Source: Jeotgalibacillus marinus (lineage in GTDB: Bacteria; Bacillota; Bacilli; Bacillales; Jeotgalibacillaceae). Taken from it: 64,000 bases of DNA. Of the stretch, positions 25,679-33,779 are shown piece after piece. Each line of letters starts with the position of its first letter. The first letter of the stretch is position 1. The stretch is taken from positions 372,001-436,000 of the forward strand of contig NZ_JBFMIA010000002.1 of assembly GCF_040801915.1 (NCBI RefSeq), in the 5' to 3' direction. The translations under genes and the position numbers were made by a program. Under the pieces are notes generated by a model. That model saw only the letters and a list, made by a program, of their open reading frames with translations, was not told the DNA's origin and did not search any database.

Positions 25679-25711
25679 AAAAAACCTCACTTACTTATGG
25701 TACGGTTCACC
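25679..25711. other. rlmH-end attachment-like site (inside the gene)
   Basis: This segment covers the last seven codons (RGEPYHK, stop) of rlmH and the A-run beyond. It matches 14847-14879 at 31 of 33 positions. In staphylococci SCC elements recombine at exactly this part of rlmH (orfX) and leave the gene functional, as here. Confidence 0.75.
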
Positions 25712-26170
25712 CCTATTAATCCGAAACGCCCGATAAACTTGCTCCAACAACACCAACTTCATCAATTGATGAGGAAAGGTCATTTTTGAAAATGACAATG
25801 CAAAGTCGCTTCGCTTCATTACTCTTTCACTTAACCCTAGTGATCCTCCAATGACAAAAGCAATTTTACTTTTTCCGTAGGTGGCGAGCTGGTCAAGTTG
25901 TTTGGCAAGTTGCTCGGAGGTGAGCTGTTTTCCTCCTATTTCGAGGGTGATGACGTGGGTGTCTGGGCTGATTTTGGATAGAATCCGTTCGCCTTCTTTT
26001 TGTTTAACGATGGTCATGTCGGCTTCGCTCAAGTTTTCAGGTGCTTTTTCGTCTGGGACTTCGATAAGGTCGATGGTGGCGTATGCGCCGAGGCGTTTAG
26101 TGTATTCGGCGATGCCTTGTTTTAGGTATTTTTCTTTGAGTTTGCCGACTGTAATGATAGATATTTTCAT
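25691..26170 (-). CDS. rlmH: 23S rRNA (pseudouridine1915-N3)-methyltransferase RlmH
   Basis: The 159-residue protein is full length. It begins MKISIITVGKLKEKY, contains FVIGGSLGLSERV (SAM-binding trefoil-knot loop of SPOUT enzymes) and ends AFRINRGEPYHK, all hallmarks of RlmH. It methylates pseudouridine 1915 in helix 69 of 23S rRNA on assembled 70S ribosomes. A GGAGGACAC site precedes the ATG. Its position beside the htrA-type gene is the conserved Bacillus order. The 3' end serves as the boundary of the accessory island. Confidence 0.98.
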   Translation of the reverse strand: MKISIITVGKLKEKYLKQGIAEYTKRLGAYATIDLIEVPDEKAPENLSEADMTIVKQKEGERILSKISPDTHVITLEIGGKQLTSEQLAKQLDQLATYGKSKIAFVIGGSLGLSERVMKRSDFALSFSKMTFPHQLMKLVLLEQVYRAFRINRGEPYHK

Positions 26171-26518
26171 GGTGTGTCCTCCGTGTTTGGTATGTGTTTA
26201 TTGTACAGGAAACGGGAGTCACTGAGGGATTTTGATCATTTTTTCGTATCAAAAAGTCTAAGAACCACCTCCTCAATTACAAGATCTTGTCCCCACTTGA
26301 TTAAATTAACAACGACAAACGGGTCCATTCTGTCGTCCAGATAACGAGGCACATCGCAAAACGATTTGTTCTATCTAGAAGAATACAAAATGATGGGTAT
26401 ACGAAAAGCCAAGCGATGGTATCACTTGGCTTTTTCGCTCGTTCAGTGGGCATTGACCTGAAACACACTCATGCAAACTTATGCCGTGGTCGTCTTATAC
26501 TTTGCCACCCTGCTTTTG
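26171..26518. other. intergenic stretch upstream of rlmH
   Basis: It holds one clear hairpin terminator, AAAAGCCAAG with CTTGGCTTTTT at 26404-26435. A leftward frame of about 43 codons (26241-26370) containing RMDPFVVVNLIKWGQDLVIE ends in a stop; it has no ATG or ribosome site and may be a gene fragment that I cannot name. Confidence 0.45.
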
Positions 26519-26846
26519 TTATTCACATTGTGGATATCGAATTCCGTCTGATATAGCACTACATTATTGAAAGCGATATCATTTTTTTGTCGAAGAAAGG
26601 CTTAATTATACTTGTTGCCATCCGCTTTCTGTCTTTTTCAGGTGCATTATTCACAAGAATCTTATCTATTTCAAGGTTTGTCGAAAAAAGTTATTCCACT
26701 CCTATAAACACTTTATCCACAAAAGTTATGCACATATCCACATTCTCTATCCACATGTCGTATGAGATCATTCGTTCGCCACAAGATATACCGGTTGCTT
26801 TCGACAATATTCACAAGTTGTGGACAAAACCTGCAAGTTATCCACT
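26519..26846. promoter_or_regulatory. DnaA-box cluster
   Basis: At least ten 9-mers match TTATNCACA with none or one mismatch: TTATTCACA at 26519 and 26647, TTATCCACA at 26713, TTATGCACA at 26726, ATATCCACA at 26734, CTATCCACA at 26747, ATATTCACA at 26807, TTATCCACT at 26838, and on the other strand TGTGGATAT at 26529 and TGTGGACAA at 26819. B. subtilis has oriC-proximal DnaA-box clusters that titrate DnaA, one of them, as I recall, beside the rlmH orthologue. The last boxes lie inside the small CxxH gene. Confidence 0.8.
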
Positions 26847-26932
26847 GTATTTAAAATAGGAAATGTTTCTTGCTCATCCACAAACACATCGATTGCAAGT
26901 TCAATATGTTCCTTGCAACAATAAATCTTCAT
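26768..26932 (-). CDS. CxxH/CxxC small zinc-ribbon-like protein
   Basis: The 54-residue protein starts MKIYCCKEHIELAIDVFVDE and has TTCEYCRKQPVYLV near the end. The pair C-x-x-H and C-x-x-C with this spacing defines a small Bacillaceae family named for those motifs, normally found next to rlmH. I moved the start six codons inward, to the ATG preceded by AAGGAG. Function is unknown, with metal binding likely. Confidence 0.85.
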   Translation of the reverse strand: MKIYCCKEHIELAIDVFVDEQETFPILNTVDNLQVLSTTCEYCRKQPVYLVANE

Positions 26933-27073
26933 CTTTACTAGCTCCTTCATTTTTAAATTTCATTTATTGTAGCATATTTTACTTTTTCGTTAATTCACCC
27001 TCTTTATTTCTAATCGAACGTAATCGTGTACGTACGGTTTTTTTGTTCCCTGGAGCCACAGGATCCTTTAATC

Positions 27074-27108
27074 AAAAAAAGAGACAGGAATCCATTAAGG
27101 TTCCTGCC
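27074..27108 (-). terminator. terminator after the HtrA-type gene
   Basis: On the - strand GGCAGGAA and TTCCTGTC pair around ten bases and are followed by CTCTTTTTTT, 24 bases beyond the stop codon. Confidence 0.7.
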
Positions 27109-27131
27109 TGCAATATATGTGAACTCACCCT

Positions 27132-28352
27132 TTACAATTGTGCATCATCTATAAGGGTGAGGGTGTACTCTTGCAATTCACCGTTTCTGTACACTTTCAC
27201 TTGCATGTCATCTCCGACATTTTTTTCAGTGTAAAGGTGCTTACGTAGTTCGATCATGTTATCGATTTTTTGACCATCCATTTCGACGATCACATCCATG
27301 CTTTGAAGACCTGCTTTGTCTGCAGACGAGTTTTGTACGACATTATCGACAACAACACCTGATGTCACTTCTTCAGGTAGTTTCAATTGCTCGGCTCCCC
27401 GATACATAGTTGGTACATTTGCAAGGTCAATGAGCTGTACTCCCATTGTTGGACGTTGTAGCTCACCTTTTGTCTCAAGGTCTTCTATGACTGGCACTGC
27501 CATGTCAATTGGGATGGCAAGTCCAATTCCTTCTACGGATGATTCAGCAATTTTCATGGAGTTAATGCCAATAACCTGTCCTTCGATATTTACAAGTGCA
27601 CCCCCACTATTACCAGGGTTAATTGCAGCATCTGTTTGGATAACTTCTGTTTGCCAATCGACTTGACCGTCTTGGTTACTGTCCACTGGAATTGTACGTT
27701 CAACACCTGATATGACACCTGTTGTAACAGATCCTGAGAATTGCAGTCCAAGTGGATTCCCAATTGCAATAGCCGGTTCACCTGGTGTTAATGAAGAAGA
27801 AGTACCGAATTCAGCAACCGTTTCAATATCAGTTCCATCAACTTCTAGTACAGCTAGGTCTGTCAAAGGGTCGCCTCCGCGAACTTCCGCTTGAAGCTTC
27901 GTACCATCAGTAAGTGTAACTTCTACTTCCTCCGCACCTTCAATGACATGATTGTTCGTCACGATAAATGCACTGCCACCTTCTTTTTTATAAATGACAC
28001 CAGAGCCAGTTCCAGCTTCTCGTGACTCTTGGTCTTGGTTAAACATGTTACCACCACTTTGGAGGTTGGTAATGCCAACCACTGCGTCACCCGCTCGTTC
28101 AACTGCTTGTGTGACATCAGATGTGACATCATACGAAACATTTTCAGTTTGTGGCAGTGATCCGTTTTCGTCCATTTGGCCTAATGTATCATTATTTGAT
28201 GGAGTAAAAATGTAATCTGAAATCATCGGTAATGCCAGCACAACTACAAGCGCACCAATGATAAGACCAGATAAACTTGATACGAAATACCCTCCCTTGC
28301 TACCTTTTTTTGATCTCGTTTCTCTTTCTTCATGATCGTCGTAATAACCCAT
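27132..28352 (-). CDS. htrC: HtrA-like membrane serine protease
   Basis: The 406-residue protein has a basic cytoplasmic N-terminus, one TM helix (about 22-45), a trypsin-like domain with H135 (VTNNHVIEGA), D165 (DPLTDLAVLE) and S249 (NPGNSGGALVN), and a C-terminal PDZ domain (about 295-395). It is the YycK/HtrC position of the Wal cluster. HtrA proteases degrade misfolded exported proteins. Two TTTTCATC repeats upstream suggest control by the CssRS secretion-stress system. Synteny with walJ is broken here by an inserted block (28.4-32.0 kb). Confidence 0.93.
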   Translation of the reverse strand: MGYYDDHEERETRSKKGSKGGYFVSSLSGLIIGALVVVLALPMISDYIFTPSNNDTLGQMDENGSLPQTENVSYDVTSDVTQAVERAGDAVVGITNLQSGGNMFNQDQESREAGTGSGVIYKKEGGSAFIVTNNHVIEGAEEVEVTLTDGTKLQAEVRGGDPLTDLAVLEVDGTDIETVAEFGTSSSLTPGEPAIAIGNPLGLQFSGSVTTGVISGVERTIPVDSNQDGQVDWQTEVIQTDAAINPGNSGGALVNIEGQVIGINSMKIAESSVEGIGLAIPIDMAVPVIEDLETKGELQRPTMGVQLIDLANVPTMYRGAEQLKLPEEVTSGVVVDNVVQNSSADKAGLQSMDVIVEMDGQKIDNMIELRKHLYTEKNVGDDMQVKVYRNGELQEYTLTLIDDAQL

Positions 28353-28407
28353 TTATTTATCATCCTTTCTTTTACGATTTTCTATAGTTCATAGTATAAG
28401 GACCCAA

Positions 28408-28426
28408 GATGAAAATTAGATGAAAA
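28408..28426 (-). promoter_or_regulatory. CssR-like octamer repeats upstream of htrC
   Basis: TTTTCATC occurs twice on the - strand (28419-28426 and 28408-28415) with a three-base gap, followed by TATACT. B. subtilis htrA and htrB promoters have repeated TTTTCACA-type octamers that depend on CssR. The match and position are suggestive only. Confidence 0.45.
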
Positions 28427-28542
28427 ACAATTAAAATTACAAAGAAATTTTTATCCATTTGTCGATTAAGGTTATCTTTTCAATCTATTATACAGAAAAT
28501 TCATGCTATAATTAATATACTTATGAAAGGTGGCGATTTGAG

Positions 28543-28599
28543 ATGAAAAACGTTAACATCATCCATTTCAAAAACAGTGGAGAAATAAAGAACAGCTAA
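28543..28599 (+). CDS. putative leader peptide (18 residues)
   Basis: AAAGGTGG precedes an ATG at 28543. The short frame encodes MKNVNIIHFKNSGEIKNS and ends at 28599. TATAAT at 28507-28512 could be its -10 box. It lies 63 bases before a methyltransferase and is followed directly by two competing hairpins, as in translational or transcriptional attenuators. Whether it is translated is not known. Confidence 0.45.
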   Translation: MKNVNIIHFKNSGEIKNS

Positions 28600-28600
28600 T

Positions 28601-28640
28601 CGAGCGATTCAACTTATTAAGCTGAATGCTCGATCGCTCG
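28601..28640 (+). promoter_or_regulatory. attenuator-like alternative hairpins
   Basis: CGAGC-GATTCAACTTA (28601-28616) pairs with TAAGCTGAAT-GCTCG (28618-28632). The same first eight bases CGAGCGAT can instead pair perfectly with ATCGCTCG (28633-28640). The structures end 11 bases before the AGGAGG of the methyltransferase gene. Confidence 0.45.
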
Positions 28641-28662
28641 TTTGACAATTAGGAGGGCATTC

Positions 28663-29292
28663 ATGCTAAACAAACAAGGATTCGATTTATGGGCAAATGA
28701 TTACGATCAAACGGTTCAGGTAAATGCAGAAAATGATTTATATCCGTTTGCTGGTTACAAAACGATTTTAAATACGATTTTTAATGAAGTGATGCAAAAA
28801 AAGAAATCAACTGTTCTAGATATTGGATTCGGCACGGGGATTTTAACTACAAAGCTATATGAACATGGACATCGACTAGATGGGGTTGATTTTTCGACAC
28901 AAATGATTGCCATCGCACAGGCTAAAATGCCTAATGCTCAACTAATTGAATGGGATTTTACAAACGATCTTCCAAGTAATGTTCATTCCAAAAAATATGA
29001 CTCTATTGTAAGTACGTATGCACTGCATCATCTCACTGATAGAGAAAAAATATCTTTTATCCAATATTTACTCCCCTTTCTTTCAGAAACAGGGAAAATT
29101 TTTATAGGAGATATTGCTTTTTTAACACGTGACGATCTTGATTTATGTAGGGAAAAGAACATTTCTTATTGGGATGATGACGAGTTTTATTTTGCATTTA
29201 ATGAACTATATTCTGCATTGAAAGACGTCTGCCTATGCGAATTTCACCCCATCTCTCATTGTGGTGCGGTCATAATCATTTCAAACAAGTAA
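28663..29292 (+). CDS. class I SAM-dependent methyltransferase (YrrT-like)
   Basis: The 209-residue protein starts MLNKQGFDLWANDYDQTV and has motif I VLDIGFGTGILTTKLY (near 52-67), GVDFSTQMI as motif II and YDSIVSTYALHHLTD as motif IV. The opening F-D-x-W-A-x-x-Y-D is typical of YrrT/YcgJ-type small-molecule methyltransferases in Bacillus. I placed the start at 28663 because TAGGAGGG lies eight bases before. The possible leader peptide and hairpins upstream may control it. Confidence 0.88.
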   Translation: MLNKQGFDLWANDYDQTVQVNAENDLYPFAGYKTILNTIFNEVMQKKKSTVLDIGFGTGILTTKLYEHGHRLDGVDFSTQMIAIAQAKMPNAQLIEWDFTNDLPSNVHSKKYDSIVSTYALHHLTDREKISFIQYLLPFLSETGKIFIGDIAFLTRDDLDLCREKNISYWDDDEFYFAFNELYSALKDVCLCEFHPISHCGAVIIISNK

Positions 29293-29299
29293 CCAGTAT

Positions 29300-29331
29300 G
29301 CACTGATCATATTTTATGATCAGTGCTTTTT
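29300..29331 (+). terminator. terminator after the methyltransferase gene
   Basis: GCACTGATCAT and ATGATCAGTGC form an 11-base stem with a five-base loop and are followed by five Ts. Confidence 0.9.
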
Positions 29332-29420
29332 ATTCCCCTCTTAACGTCTCTCCCTTGACAACTCCTCACTAACCCTCCATGATGGAGGCAACTTATTGAA
29401 GTAAAAGGAGAGCGTACGAT

Positions 29421-30383
29421 ATGAAAATTGAAGAGGTATTGGAATGTTTACAGCAGTGGGTTGAGGAAAACCACTCCCACACGATGCTTGGTGAAACAGC
29501 AAAATACATTCCGGCTCTCGCCGAACAAGATAAGAACCAACTTGGAATCTGTATTATGGATTTTGATGGAGATACGTATAAAGCGGGCGATACCGAAGTT
29601 ACTTTTACACTTCAAAGCATTTCGAAGATCATCAGTTTTATCGCGTTATGCCATTTTAAAGGATTGGATTTTGTGTTGGATAAAGTGGATGTGGAGCCTA
29701 CGGGTGAATCGTTTAATTCAATTATCCCATTTGAAATTCATCGTCCTGGTAAACCATTTAATCCGCTCATCAATGCCGGTGCAATTACGGTGTCCTCTAT
29801 GTTACCTGGTGATACTGTTGATGAAAAATACGAGCGATTCATTGCCTTTGTTGAAGGCATGATTGGTCATCGACTGCATTTAGATGAGGACGTATACCAG
29901 TCGGAGTGGAAAACAGCTCACCGAAATCGAGCACTAGCTTATTACTTAAAAGAGTCAAACCTACTTGATTTGGATGTGGAAGAGGCGCTTGATATTTACA
30001 TTCGCCAATGTTCAATTTGCATTGGATTAGAGGATTTAGCAAAAATTGGTCTTGTCATTGCACACGACGGTTACGACCCAATTACCGAAAGACAAATATT
30101 CAGCAATGATGTGGCTCGCATCGCAAAAGTCTTGATGGTAACATGCGGCATGTACAATTCATCAGGCAAATTCGCAGCGCACGTTGGGATACCAGCAAAA
30201 AGTGGCGTATCTGGTGGAATTATTGCTGCCGTTCCACCTAAATGGCATTCTGATGAAAAAGCATTTCGTAAAGGATGCGGCATTGCAGTGTTTGGTCCGG
30301 CAATTGATGCGAATGGGAACAGCACTGCAGGCACAATGTTATTACGACAAATTTCTACTGAATGGGATTTTAGTATTTTTTAA
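29421..30383 (+). CDS. glsA: glutaminase
   Basis: The 320-residue protein is full length for the bacterial glutaminase family: FTLQSISKIISF with the nucleophile S66 and general base K69 (S-x-x-K), PFNPLINAGAI near 111-121 and VSGGIIAAVP near 260. It hydrolyses L-glutamine to glutamate and ammonia in the cytoplasm. It may feed glutamate metabolism or acid tolerance. AAAGGAG precedes the ATG. No glutamine transporter is adjacent. Confidence 0.96.
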   Translation: MKIEEVLECLQQWVEENHSHTMLGETAKYIPALAEQDKNQLGICIMDFDGDTYKAGDTEVTFTLQSISKIISFIALCHFKGLDFVLDKVDVEPTGESFNSIIPFEIHRPGKPFNPLINAGAITVSSMLPGDTVDEKYERFIAFVEGMIGHRLHLDEDVYQSEWKTAHRNRALAYYLKESNLLDLDVEEALDIYIRQCSICIGLEDLAKIGLVIAHDGYDPITERQIFSNDVARIAKVLMVTCGMYNSSGKFAAHVGIPAKSGVSGGIIAAVPPKWHSDEKAFRKGCGIAVFGPAIDANGNSTAGTMLLRQISTEWDFSIF

Positions 30384-30492
30384 TAAGTTGATTGAAAAAA
30401 AGACCGTCCACAGCGATCTTTTTTCCAGGTTTGGATGATAGGGCTAACCATCCTTTTCAGATCTTAAATCGTCCCCTCTCTCGCTGTCCTCA

Positions 30493-31086
30493 CTACTCCT
30501 TCATCATACTCGAAATCATCTCTCGATCCATCGGACCCATAAGTTTTTTTGTGATCAGGCCGTCTTCATCCAGGATATAGGTGGTTGGTATAGCGATGGC
30601 TTGAAACTGATCACCTAGCTGGCCAGATTCGTCCATAAGGATAGGAAATGTTAGGCCATAATCTTCTACAAACGATTCAACTCGGTCAATACCGTTGTCC
30701 ATATTCGTTAAATTCACCGCCAACACCTCAACGTTATCCTTATCAGCTTCTTCCTCATAATATTCCTGTATATGCGGCATCTCTTCTATACAAGGGCCAC
30801 ACCACGTAGCCCATAAATTCAAGATAATTTTTTTTCCGCGATAATCACTTAATGAAACAATGCTTCCATCCAAAGTTGTTGTTTGAAAGTCTGGTGCTGC
30901 TTGACCCTCTTTGAGTGCTCCTCCAGAGGTAACAACTTGAGCCGAGGAATTGTCAGATGGCATCACTGCATATTCCTGTTGGCGCGCTAATTCCTCTTGT
31001 CTCTCTTGTTTATCGTTTACAACATTTACGATTAAAGTAATTATTAACCCTACAACTAAAATGAGCGCGAGAATTCGTTTAATCAT
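30493..31086 (-). CDS. ResA/TlpA-like thiol-disulfide oxidoreductase (copy 1)
   Basis: The 197-residue protein has one N-terminal TM helix (about 5-24), an extracytoplasmic linker and a thioredoxin fold with WATWCGPCIEEMPH (WCGPC active site), DYRGKKIILNLWA before it and the cis-proline segment AIPTTYILDEDG. These proteins reduce apocytochrome c or other exported cysteines. The next gene upstream is a close paralogue, so the pair arose by tandem duplication. AAAGGGG lies before the ATG. Confidence 0.9.
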   Translation of the reverse strand: MIKRILALILVVGLIITLIVNVVNDKQERQEELARQQEYAVMPSDNSSAQVVTSGGALKEGQAAPDFQTTTLDGSIVSLSDYRGKKIILNLWATWCGPCIEEMPHIQEYYEEEADKDNVEVLAVNLTNMDNGIDRVESFVEDYGLTFPILMDESGQLGDQFQAIAIPTTYILDEDGLITKKLMGPMDREMISSMMKE

Positions 31087-31222
31087 GGTTACATCCCCTT
31101 TCGTTATAGAAAACGTGATTCAAAATATTAATCTATATAATCTCACCCTCTATCATAATCATATTTCGCAAGCATAACGTACACAAACGCTCATTTTCAC
31201 AAAAAATTCAATTCCAACACAC

Positions 31223-31259
31223 AAAAAACCACATTCTACTAATTAGATTGTGGTCTTTT
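31223..31259 (-). terminator. terminator between the two ResA-like genes
   Basis: ACCACATTCT pairs with AGATTGTGGT (one mismatch), flanked by A- and T-runs. It resembles the hairpin at 32022-32057, so gene and terminator were duplicated together. Confidence 0.65.
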
Positions 31260-31332
31260 CTACGTCAAATGTTGAGGTCAAGTGAAATTACCTTACTTTT
31301 TTGTTTCAATTTTAGAGGGACAGTTGTCGCCA

Positions 31333-31920
31333 CTACTCCTTCATCAAATTCGAAATCATCTCTCGATCCATCTCACCAATGATTTTTTTCATGATTATTC
31401 CATCTTCATCCAGAATATAGGTTGTTGGTATAGCGAAGGCTTGAAACTGGTTACCCAGCTGGCCAGTTTCGTCGTCCATAAGGATAGGAAATGTTAGGCC
31501 AAAATCTTCTACAAACGACTCAACTCGACCGATGCCATTTTCTACACTCGTTAAATTCACAGCCAAAATCTCAACGTTGTCCTTATCGGCTTCGTCCTCG
31601 TAGTATTCCTGCATATGCGGCATTTCAGCTATACAAGGTCCGCACCATGAAGCCCAGAAATTCAACATGATTTTTTTTCCGTGATAGTCACTTAACGAAA
31701 CAACGCTTCCATCTAAAGTCGTTGTTTGAAAATCCGGTGCCACTTGACCTTCTTTGACCACTGCCCCAGAAGTAACGACTTGAGCCGAGGAATTGTCAGA
31801 TGGCCTTTCCCGTTGGTACGCTAATTCATCTTCACTCAATTGTTTATCGTCTACAACGTTAATAATTAAAATAATTATTAACCCCGCAACTAAAATGAGT
31901 GCAAGAATTTGTTTAATCAT
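31333..31920 (-). CDS. ResA/TlpA-like thiol-disulfide oxidoreductase (copy 2)
   Basis: The 195-residue protein begins MIKQILALILVAGLIIILII and has the same layout as copy 1: TM anchor, WASWCGPCIAEMPH, and AIPTTYILDEDG. Differences are concentrated in the linker after the TM helix. The start was moved 22 codons inward because GAAAGGAG precedes this ATG. Duplication with divergence may separate client specificity, or simply raise dosage. Confidence 0.9.
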   Translation of the reverse strand: MIKQILALILVAGLIIILIINVVDDKQLSEDELAYQRERPSDNSSAQVVTSGAVVKEGQVAPDFQTTTLDGSVVSLSDYHGKKIMLNFWASWCGPCIAEMPHMQEYYEDEADKDNVEILAVNLTSVENGIGRVESFVEDFGLTFPILMDDETGQLGNQFQAFAIPTTYILDEDGIIMKKIIGEMDREMISNLMKE

Positions 31921-32021
31921 GGTTTCTCTCCTTTCGATAGAAACAAAATTCAAAATACTCATTATATTATTATTTCCCTCTATCATAACTGATATTCACA
32001 AATAATTCATTTCCACCACGC

Positions 32022-32057
32022 AAAAACCACAATCTATCAATTAGATTGTGGCATTTT
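32022..32057 (-). terminator. terminator after walJ
   Basis: ACCACAATCT and AGATTGTGG pair around six bases, immediately beyond the walJ stop codon; runs of A and T on both sides. Confidence 0.7.
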
Positions 32058-32060
32058 CAA

Positions 32061-32855
32061 TTAAATAGCATATAATTCAGTTGGCTTTTTCTCATCAGTA
32101 TCATACAAATCAAACTGTTCACCGACGATATGCCCGCGTTCCTGTAAGGTTTGCATAACACTCATTCGAGCCAAGTCTTTCATGTTGTTGTCTTTTGATA
32201 AATGAGCTAAATAAATTCTCTTCGTGTTATCTCGAACCACATCACTCATAGCAAATGCGGCATCTTCGTTGGATACGTGGCCTACATCGCTCAAAATACG
32301 ACGTTTAATGCTCCACGGATACCGGCACATTCGAAGCATACCTACGTCGTGGTTGCTCTCAAACACATACGCGTCGGCCCCTTCAATAATCCCTTTCATC
32401 CGATCGCTAACATAACCTGTGTCCGTTACCAAAACAAGCTTTTTTCCATTTTGATGAAAGACGTAAAACATTGGTTCAGCAGCGTCATGTGACACGCCAA
32501 ATGATTCAATATCAAGACTACCGAACGTCTTTACCGACTCCATCGGAAAGATGAATTTTTGCTCTGAATCAATTTTTCCGATTGATTGTTCCATTGCTGC
32601 CCACGTCTTTTCGTTAGCAAAAACAGGCAAATTATATCGACGCGCAACAATCCCCAGTCCTTTTATGTGATCGCTATGCTCATGTGTGACCAATAAACCG
32701 CTCAAATCTTTCATTGAGCGGCCTATTTGTTGGAACAACAGCTCCATTTGCTTGCCACTCAACCCTGCATCCACAAGAAACGAATGTTCCTCGGTCTCCA
32801 CATAGATCGCATTACCCGTACTCCCGCTCGCGAGCACACTCATGTGCATCGTCAT
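32061..32855 (-). CDS. walJ: MBL-fold exonuclease-like protein WalJ (YycJ)
   Basis: The 264-residue protein has the metallo-beta-lactamase motif VTHEHSDHIKG, FGVSHDAAEP, LVTDTGYVSD and a late LAHLSKDNN, as in YycJ. B. subtilis YycJ (WalJ) is a 5'-exonuclease-like protein linked to mismatch repair and, in cocci, to coordination of division and cell-wall metabolism. It is the fifth gene of the walRKHIJ operon, six bases after walI. Confidence 0.95.
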   Translation of the reverse strand: MTMHMSVLASGSTGNAIYVETEEHSFLVDAGLSGKQMELLFQQIGRSMKDLSGLLVTHEHSDHIKGLGIVARRYNLPVFANEKTWAAMEQSIGKIDSEQKFIFPMESVKTFGSLDIESFGVSHDAAEPMFYVFHQNGKKLVLVTDTGYVSDRMKGIIEGADAYVFESNHDVGMLRMCRYPWSIKRRILSDVGHVSNEDAAFAMSDVVRDNTKRIYLAHLSKDNNMKDLARMSVMQTLQERGHIVGEQFDLYDTDEKKPTELYAI

Positions 32856-32861
32856 ATCATT

Positions 32862-33779
32862 TCACTCCACTGCCGCTTCATTTTCTTCATTGATCTCAAA
32901 TACACTTCCATCTACTGCATTGACATAATGAATGACTTGTTCACCATTTTTTTGTTCAATGTCCAAACGCCAAGTAGGGGTTAAGACTTGAGTCTCAGAA
33001 GTATTTTCTCCATCGATCTTAAATACACTGCCATCTACATTTTCTTCCAAACGCCCGGTAGGGGATAAGACTTGAGTCTCAGGATTTGATTCAGCTAAAT
33101 GGATGAATGTGTAATACCCTAGTTCTACGTCCACCTTAGAATCTGGTTCTACTAAACTCTTACGATACAATGCCTCAAGTGCTTGACTTGGTGGAATCAG
33201 TTCTTGAACTTCAGCAAACTCTTCTATTGAAGTTAACATCGTTTGCTCGTAAGAATCAACCGCTGCCTTTTCATTTAAATAAAAAACTAGACGTCCATTT
33301 ATATTATGATATAGATCCATATCTTTATAAACTTGATGGTAAATTAGGCGCTTCGGATCTTCTTGATACTCCAAAAATTTATATTCTTCGCCGCCTATAA
33401 CAAACTCTTCTAAATAGGATTTAAGTTCTTCTGGGTTTTCTGGGTCTTCCACGGCGATTGAATCATCATTGAGGAAAACTAGAAGCTTTTTTTCCTGTTT
33501 GTTATTTCTGACTATGGTGGAAGCTGACTGATCCATTAACGAACTCTCTTCATCAGCTGAAAATTCATGCACTCTCGCATTTAAATAAGGATACTCATCC
33601 TTTTCTGAAGGAATTTGAGTTAAAGATATGTTCTCTTTCTTGATTTGTTGTTCCAATGTTTGTTCTTCTCTTTGTGCATACTGGCTAGTTTCCCATTTTT
33701 TTATGAACTCCGTGAACAAAAAAACGTTCAAAATCAAAAACACGACGATAAAGATTGTTGTTGCTTTACTCCAATCCAT
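32862..33779 (-). CDS. walI: WalK regulator WalI (YycI)
   Basis: The 305-residue protein starts MDWSKATTIFIVVFLILNVFL, an uncleaved TM anchor typical of YycI, followed by an extracytoplasmic domain. With WalH it holds WalK inactive in a membrane complex. GAGGGGGAG before the ATG at 33779 decides the start. Odd feature: the C-terminal strand module is duplicated (ETQVLSPTGRL and VDGSVFKIDGE, then ETQVLTPTWRL and VDGSVFEINEE), with the middle 18 residues missing from the first copy. It overlaps walH by 14 bases. Confidence 0.93.
   Translation of the reverse strand: MDWSKATTIFIVVFLILNVFLFTEFIKKWETSQYAQREEQTLEQQIKKENISLTQIPSEKDEYPYLNARVHEFSADEESSLMDQSASTIVRNNKQEKKLLVFLNDDSIAVEDPENPEELKSYLEEFVIGGEEYKFLEYQEDPKRLIYHQVYKDMDLYHNINGRLVFYLNEKAAVDSYEQTMLTSIEEFAEVQELIPPSQALEALYRKSLVEPDSKVDVELGYYTFIHLAESNPETQVLSPTGRLEENVDGSVFKIDGENTSETQVLTPTWRLDIEQKNGEQVIHYVNAVDGSVFEINEENEAAVE
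32888..33085 (-). repeat. tandem duplication within walI
   Basis: 32888-33002 and 33013-33085 share long blocks such as AAGACTTGAGTCTCAG and AAATACACTNCCATCTAC; the second lacks about 40 bases. Both stay in frame. Confidence 0.75.

Noticed and set aside
26587..26859. 90-codon + strand frame
   Set aside because: It is made largely by the DnaA boxes (repeated ST-rich and HIS codons), lacks a ribosome site and has no family resemblance.
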